Shown here: positions 57,999-64,000 of the stretch, in pieces
Layout of the letters: each line of letters starts with the position of its first letter
Position numbering within the stretch: the stretch's first letter is position 1
Assembly: GCA_001466705.2 (NCBI GenBank)
Contig: LATX02000249.1
Location: 149,360-213,359, forward strand
Reading direction: 5' to 3'
Source: Moniliophthora roreri
Lineage: Eukaryota; Basidiomycota; Agaricomycetes; Agaricales; Marasmiaceae
Length of the DNA stretch: 64,000 nucleotides
Notes under the pieces: generated by a model
Seen by the model: the letters and a program-made list of their open reading frames with translations, nothing else
Told to the model about the DNA's origin: nothing
The model's database searches: none
Program-made: the position numbers and the translations under genes

Positions 57999-59356
57999 CA
58001 ATCAAAGTTTCCTGTACAGGATTAGATGAAATGGAATACTATGAACCCAAACAAGTGATATGAGAGAAGGCACAGACAGCTTATATATGCTAGGCAATGT
58101 ATCTAGTGTTTCAGAGACATTTTCCAACATTAATTCTCACCTTTTTGAAACAAGCCATTCCTATAGATTATTAATTTCAAGCAGCATGCCCAAAGGTTTG
58201 GTGAAACAAATGAGACAATCTGCTGACAATGTACCAAGCAAGATGCTTATAGCAGCAAAACTCTGTGTCTGTGCATTCTCAAAATGTGTCCCAACTTGAT
58301 GACACCCACTTGGGGGAAAGGCATCTGGAGCAATAGCTGCAGCACAGCACCCACTAACAAGATGAAACACAAGTGCAGATTGGCATTCAGATACAGTATA
58401 GATAATACAGGAATGTTATGAGCATGCATAGATATACACAGGTACTGGAGATCACCAGAAAGAACATAATACAGTGACTGCTTATCAAGAAGATGAGAGT
58501 GAAGTGTGACAGAATCTGATGCAGTGAGCATGATTGGAGGGACATTAACGCTTGATGAAGATGAAGACACTCACAACAAAGTATGAGGTAACCCTTGTGG
58601 CATGGAATCACCTGCCAAACACCATGTCAGCAGACACATGTGTTAGTAAATCAACTCACATACCCACTACTCAAGAGCCTGAATCAGTTGGCAGAGATGA
58701 TATAAGTAGATGGGTTGGCATTGACACAAGTCCTCCTGATAAGTGGCAAGATAATCTTGCCCTAGAACAGTGTCAACACCAGGTGGGACACAGGCAGAGG
58801 ATTCAAAATTGATTGATATAGGTTCAGACTGGGAAGAGTAGGTCATTGACACCAAAAGAGGCCCACAAGGTTTAACAGTGAAACTGGTCAAAAGGCAGGA
58901 ATAACTAGATGCAGGGTCCAAAATGATGACAGCACCACACCCTGCAATAGTTGCATGACACTTCAGAAGCTCAGGTGCTATTGAGAGTATGGGCACTAAA
59001 AGATGTTTCAGCTCATTCTACAACATTGCAAAGAGAACATACCTGTTTCATTGACACTTGGTAGACATATAGTGGAGTAAGGTGGAAATGGAGCTACTAA
59101 AATAGTTGTCAGATGAATGGATGACAAGTTTCAAACATACAGTTAAAGACAGGTANAAAGCATTGTTCAGCCTTGAGGTAAAAAAGGAAATTAAATAGGA
59201 TATTGTGGGGACAGTTACTACCAATTGCCAGTGTACTTGATCTGGGAGCCACTTACCTCTAACAGCTCTGCTAGCCATTATGGGCAAGCAGCTCCACACA
59301 GCTTGGCTCTGGAGCTGCTGGAGCTAGTGAGCAAGCTGAGGCCATTGGCACCCCTA
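57999..59356. mobile_element. CpG-poor repeat ending in a hAT-like terminus
   Basis: The stretch finishes at 59,342-59,356 in CCATTGGCACCCCTA, preceded by about 80 bp rich in AGCTC/CTGGAGC motifs (59,262-59,335), matching the terminus at 19,842. The left boundary is not resolved, so the start given is nominal. No transposase frame is visible. A single N is at 59,156. Confidence 0.35.
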
Positions 59357-61859
59357 ATATCACATAAACCTCACCACTCTGCATATTAAGGGATTTTCAT
59401 TCACTCTGCCATAAACTCTCTACTTAGCAGTAGCAGGAATACCACTCTTACCCTCCTCAAAAAGGTATTGACCAGCTGCTTACAGGAGACCAGGAAAACT
59501 CCACTAGTGCATTACATTATGCCACCTAGAGATAACAGAAAGAGAGGATGAAGAAAAAGCAATGAAAGACATCAATTAGAGCCTGTTCAGATAAGATGCC
59601 AAAATTTTTGATTCTCATGTTTTGCATATCAGAAACTGCTGGTACCTGTTCCCACCACTTACATTCAGTTCCTGGCCATATTTTCAACATTCTCTTGTAC
59701 TCAGGATTATCAGGATGATTATGAGAACATACATACATATGCTCTAGACTCTTTAAACCCTCAATATCCCAAATATTATCTCCTACAATCCAAACTGCAT
59801 ATAGAAGTGACCAAGACAATATTTACACCCTTTCAACCACATTCTATATGCTGTTCACAGCACCTCACATACAATAATAAGTTCCCCAGCATGTTATTAG
59901 AGCCTGGGAAGGGTGAGTGCTCATTAAAAGTAGTCAAAGACCCACCACTTACAATGTTGGTCTAAAGTCTGATGAGCACTTGATTGAGTGCTTGTGGCCT
60001 TGAGACCTTTTTCAACACATACTGAGTCTCTTCAGTCATTATAACATGAGTGGTTGGCTGTAAAAACTACCTATACTGCTATATTTCATTATTGTCAGCA
60101 ACTTGTGTGACCACCTGCAAAAAGTATGTACCACTAGATTTTAAGTGTATTATAGCCTAGTTATAATATATTGAAATATTGTAACTGCCTTACAACTCCC
60201 TTATGACCACATTACAACTGCCTGGAGCAATTATTCAACATTCTAGCTACATTACAACCCACATAGAGTCATTACAGCAAGTTAAAACCCCAGTACATGC
60301 ACATTATAATACAATTTCAAATATAAGTAAAGTTCTTAGTGCAACAGCATATAAGAACCCATGCAACATGACAATGTAACAAGGCTTTAGTATTAGGTAT
60401 ACCTATTTATGCTTATAATGAGACTAATTCTTAGTTAATAAATGATAACCTGGTGTGGGTAGAATAAAATGTTGACTGATGGTGGACAAAACTCATCAGA
60501 GAGCTGGTTTTGCAACACATGAGGCAACTACCTCAACTGCATGGCAGTCAAAGTGCCATGGCATTGGCAAATTCCTATGCCTAACCCTTTGCCCAAATCA
60601 CCACTATCAACAAACAATATTGATGACAGCTCCCCCCATTTCCTCTCCCTCAAGCTCAAAATTTACTAGTTCTGGTCTTAGCAAGGTCTACTACAATATA
60701 CAATGTTAGTAATGGGCTCATTGAAGATATAAAGGTACATAAAATTGAAAATAGCTCCAATACTATTGCCAGTTCTACTGGCTCACTGATGCAAATCTTA
60801 CTCTTACAGAGGTTCTCTTGACCACAAATCTCAACTCTGTATCATTCTAGAAGTAGTTGGTAGGCTGTAGTAGGGGAAAACATGTCCTCAGGTACAAGGT
60901 GTGTGGCTGTAGCCTGTGTTTTTTCTTTTTAAAAAAACTCTTACTTTTTCTTTCAACAGGTTCCACTACAGCCAATGCCAATGCCAATGAATGCAAACAA
61001 GTGAGCACCAGCCACAAACAAATGCCTTCCACCTTGTCCCATTTCCTAGGCATACCAATGGCTCCCAAATACACCAACCATTCATTAGGCATATTTGAGA
61101 CTGCAATTACACTGACATTGTTAAATGCCTGCCACCTCATCCCATTCCCTGGACACACCAACACCAACAGCAATGCACCAGCAGCTTCCAAACATGCCAG
61201 ACAGTTCAGGTGGCAACAGTATGCTGACAACTCTATTTCATAAGTCCACCACCTACTCTGCTCCCTTTGTTGACTGACCAAGGTTCTTGGTAGCTTGTAT
61301 GATTGCTTGAACCTGTAAGAATAGTACTCACCACCTGTTGAGAGTATTTGTATAGTGTATTGTAGTACTGTACCTTTACAAGCAGTTCAGATGTCACAGG
61401 TCATGGAGCATCTGTTTTGTATGAAAAGTCATGATGGTCACTGGTCATAATGAGGTTGGTTGAATCTGCAAAGTGAATTGCCAAGAAATCTGACCCAAAA
61501 ATGGCCCAAAAAGGGCACTTTTGTACAAAATTTCTTGCAAAGTCACAGGCAGAGCAACAAATAGTTGAAAATAAATTTTCATTTTTTTGGTCACAGGTCA
61601 CCCCTTCATTTGAACTGCTCGTAAAGATACAGTATGGTTCAATATAAGTAATTTTGCATTTATATTTATATGCAATATATGTGTGAGTGATTCTGATAAG
61701 GATTTGGTACCTATTTGCTGTCCAGTAGGGTTGTAATATGGTTCTTGTCAATAGCATAGTAGCTTGATTGTTTACTGTCCTTCCTGTCCTGAGGTAGATG
61801 TAAATATCAAACTGGGATAGGAGAAGACTCTAAAGGAACTAAGGTATGTTGCTTGTGCC
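59357..61859. other. CpG-poor repeat-derived stretch, no gene recognised
   Basis: It contains a second copy of the AGATGCCAAAATTTTTGATTC repeat (59,578-59,680) and TTATAA-rich MITE-like sequence near 60,115-60,260. Open frames at 60,857-61,281 on both strands overlap each other and have no domain. Confidence 0.45.
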
Positions 61860-63300
61860 TGTATTCCTATTTTGCATACTAATTGAGGAGCTAGATATCT
61901 ACATTAATTATGATTCACCCTGGACAGCAACTACCAAGCCAATCACATTGCAAAGAAGCAGCAGGATTTGTCAGACAGAAGCATATGTTGGATAGCAGTT
62001 ACTTTGAGCTAGCCTCTAAGTACAACTGGCTGTGTGGGTTTGATGAAATGGACAAGACTGAGGTCTGTATACTCTTGCTGCAATCCTTCATGGCCTGACT
62101 TCCCATCAGAAGAGTGTTTGTAGGCATCTCAATGCTATTAACAAGCAGAACCAGTCAAAATTTAAGAACACTGACATCAGCAGAATCATCAACTGTCAGT
62201 GTGACCTCATCTTTGTTCTGGCATCAGAGAACTTGAATCAAGGGAAAAGGTATGTTTTCACTCACTATTGTATTGAGACTGTGACTCAACATGGTGAATA
62301 ATTAGGTTTGTTGCTGTTAATTGTGTGCTTGCCAGAGCTCTTTCCCTTCATCCTTACAAACAAGGATCACATCTCAGTCTTCATCATCAGCTATGATAGC
62401 ATGTGCTCCTTCTGCAAGAGATTACTCCAGCATTAGGCAGCAGCACACCCAGAATATGCACATCTGATTCCATACATGTGATTCATCATTCCAGTATGTC
62501 ATTGCTGCAATCATGTTGACTCCTGCAAGCCACTCTACCTCTACACCTATAAGAAAGGAGTGGGATGGTTCCCTGCTAAAATGGCCAAGATGTATTGGCC
62601 TGTCCTAAATGCAATCAGGGCTGCTTGTTGTCAGATGAATCTAGGTTCTCAAGAAGAACATATCAACCTCTCACATGGAGATTGGAATTGGAGGAAGACA
62701 GTGGGTATGAGTAAGTGATCTAGGATGTTGATTTGATTTGACAGCTCAACAACTTTACAAGAATCTAGAGGAGCAGAAAGCAGTCTATATTGATAAATGT
62801 AACCATTTTGCTGCTTTTTGTTTACTGTTTGCTGACAAGGTTATTGAGTAGAATGGGATGGATCATTCACCAGCTGTGGTAGACAAGCAAACCATTGAGA
62901 GTGTCTACTCACATGGCAATGTAACAGGTACTTGAGTCATTACATCATCTGCTGTGGCTAATACATCTACCTAGTAGCCCCAACATTGCAATTACTGTTT
63001 GCTGAGCTCCAGTGAACAGGCAAAACTCTACTGACACCAAGTGGAATGAAGAAAGTAGATGCTGCAATAAGCTACCTTGAAGCTGGCCTGGACATTCATC
63101 TTGAACAGTAAGTGCTGGCTCATGCTCTCAGTTGACATGTACTGAAGAGAATTGCAGATGTCAAGTCTTGGCCTTGGCTCACAGACATGAAAGTCATGAT
63201 TCAGAGGGTGCTGCAGATCTGTCCCACTAGCAAGTAAGGCTCAGTCAAGACATTGAAAAGTTCAGACAAAAGCAAGCTCAGTTCATACCTGCAAAGTTTG
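61860..63300 (+). pseudogene. Decayed KDZ-type transposase (Kyakuja-Dileera-Zisupton)
   Basis: Protein-like pieces run on the plus strand through several frames and stops. They include a stretch around 62,180-62,240 (INCQCDLIFVLASENL), one around 62,380-62,470 (YDSMCSFCKRLLQH, then a stop, then AAHPEYAHLIPY) and one around 62,550-62,705 with KKGVGWFPAKMAKMYWPVLN, ending in HGDWNWRKTVGM. The order and the GDWNW-K-VG signature fit the KDZ transposases abundant in Agaricomycetes. An apparent intron (62,705-62,744) follows, then a Lys/Glu-rich piece. TAG and TGA stops interrupt it and CpG is nearly absent. It is inactive. Terminal inverted repeats were not found. Confidence 0.6.
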
Positions 63301-64000
63301 ATGTTGGCCAGTTTGAAGACTCCTCACCTGAGCCTGAGGGCAAGGTCTTGTATCTGCTCTCAGACTTTTTCAGTGAAGAAAGATTGGCACAGTAATATGC
63401 ATAACTTTTCACATGCAAATAGAGAATATTTTGCACTTTTATAGTTNTGAATCTGAAAACAGAGGAGCATCCTGAAACCTGTAGGGAACCACACCACATA
63501 ATACTTCTCTATTGAAAGCATACCAAAGGGAATATTTTCACTTTTAATAATATTTTCAATCCACACCCCTCTTGAAGGGAGAGTAAAAGCCTTCAATGAT
63601 ACACAAATGAGAATATTATTGAGAAACAGATATGAAACAGAGAATGACAAATTATCAGTGGAGGATGCTCAAGATACCAATATCAAATTGGATGAATGAA
63701 ATAGACAATTGGTTACTGGAAAAGGTGCCTGTATCATGGAAAAACAGAAGACAAAGCTGTATGACAAGAAACCAGCATGGCTGAGCTTACATGTACACTT
63801 TAAACATAGAAATGGAAGCATATTATGCATCTATAGAGCAGATGATAGTAGACAGAGAAGGAAGGAACTGTGCAGAGCAGCATGAAAGTATAATATTTTC
63901 AAACAGAGTTGGAAGGAGAGCTGTTTGATAGAGAAAATTGCAAATGGTTAGTGTCAGAAGACTGCACAATTATTATAGAAAAAAAAATAAAAGAGTTTAT
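63301..64000. other. CpG-poor repeat-derived end of window
   Basis: It contains the recurring AACCTGTAGGGAACC motif near 63,477, shared with 16,203. A single N is at 63,447. No gene is recognised, and the element may continue beyond the window. Confidence 0.4.

Noticed and set aside
60480..61281. Open frames on both strands near 60.5-61.3 kb
   Set aside because: They overlap each other in CpG-poor repeat sequence, contain simple CCAATG-type repeats and lack domains.
1..64000. CRISPR arrays, ribosome binding sites, operons
   Set aside because: Spliced genes and fungal families show this is eukaryotic nuclear DNA. No regular spacer-repeat arrays were seen.

Overview
The window is nuclear DNA of a basidiomycete, almost certainly an Agaricomycete. 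The signs are intron-dense genes with 48-63 nt introns, basidiomycete class I hydrophobins, a 12-exon P450, an expanded family of uncharacterised multi-pass membrane proteins, tRNA-Phe genes with short introns, and Ty3/Gypsy and KDZ-type elements of the kind found in mushroom genomes. The species cannot be named from the sequence.

Layout. (1) 1-19,842 is an AT-rich, strikingly CpG-poor transposon graveyard. It holds a fold-back element (1.1-2.8 kb), a Ty3/Gypsy pol whose single frame is broken almost only by nonsense changes (5.7-9.05 kb), a decayed multi-exon gene on the minus strand (9.07-13.74 kb), nested inverted repeats with a solo LTR inside (14.2-18.2 kb) and a hAT-like terminus (to 19,842). 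(2) 19,843-56,440 is a CpG-rich genic core. (3) 56,440-64,000 is again CpG-poor, with MITEs, a second hAT-like terminus and a decayed KDZ transposase.

The core carries three class I hydrophobin loci: 21.5 kb (minus, frameshifted), 23.1 kb (+) and 46.5 kb (+). Three long copies of an uncharacterised multi-pass membrane protein family lie at 26.0-28.0 (minus), 30.9-32.5 (minus) and 40.5-42.1 kb (+), with a truncated fourth copy at 50.9 kb. Copies A and B sit on a direct tandem segmental duplication (23.67-29.12 and 29.12-33.60 kb). A six-exon alpha/beta hydrolase (35.0-38.3 kb) is flanked by two oppositely oriented tRNA-Phe genes. A single-pass membrane protein (42.6-44.2 kb), an intact cytochrome P450 (48.0-50.2 kb) and a heterotrimeric G-protein alpha subunit (55.05-56.44 kb) complete the set. 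A perfect 1,449-bp direct repeat with an N at its junction (53,824) looks like an unmerged contig overlap, so the short G-alpha copy at 53.6 kb is probably not real.

Functionally this is not a pathway cluster. It is an accessory island of surface proteins (hydrophobins, membrane proteins), a detoxification or secondary-metabolism type P450, and one divergent signalling subunit, bounded by heavily CpG-mutated repeats. The most informative features are the CpG decay pattern, transposon insertions with visible empty sites, an internal exon-intron triplication, paired GC-AG introns, and the non-canonical P-loop of the G-alpha protein.
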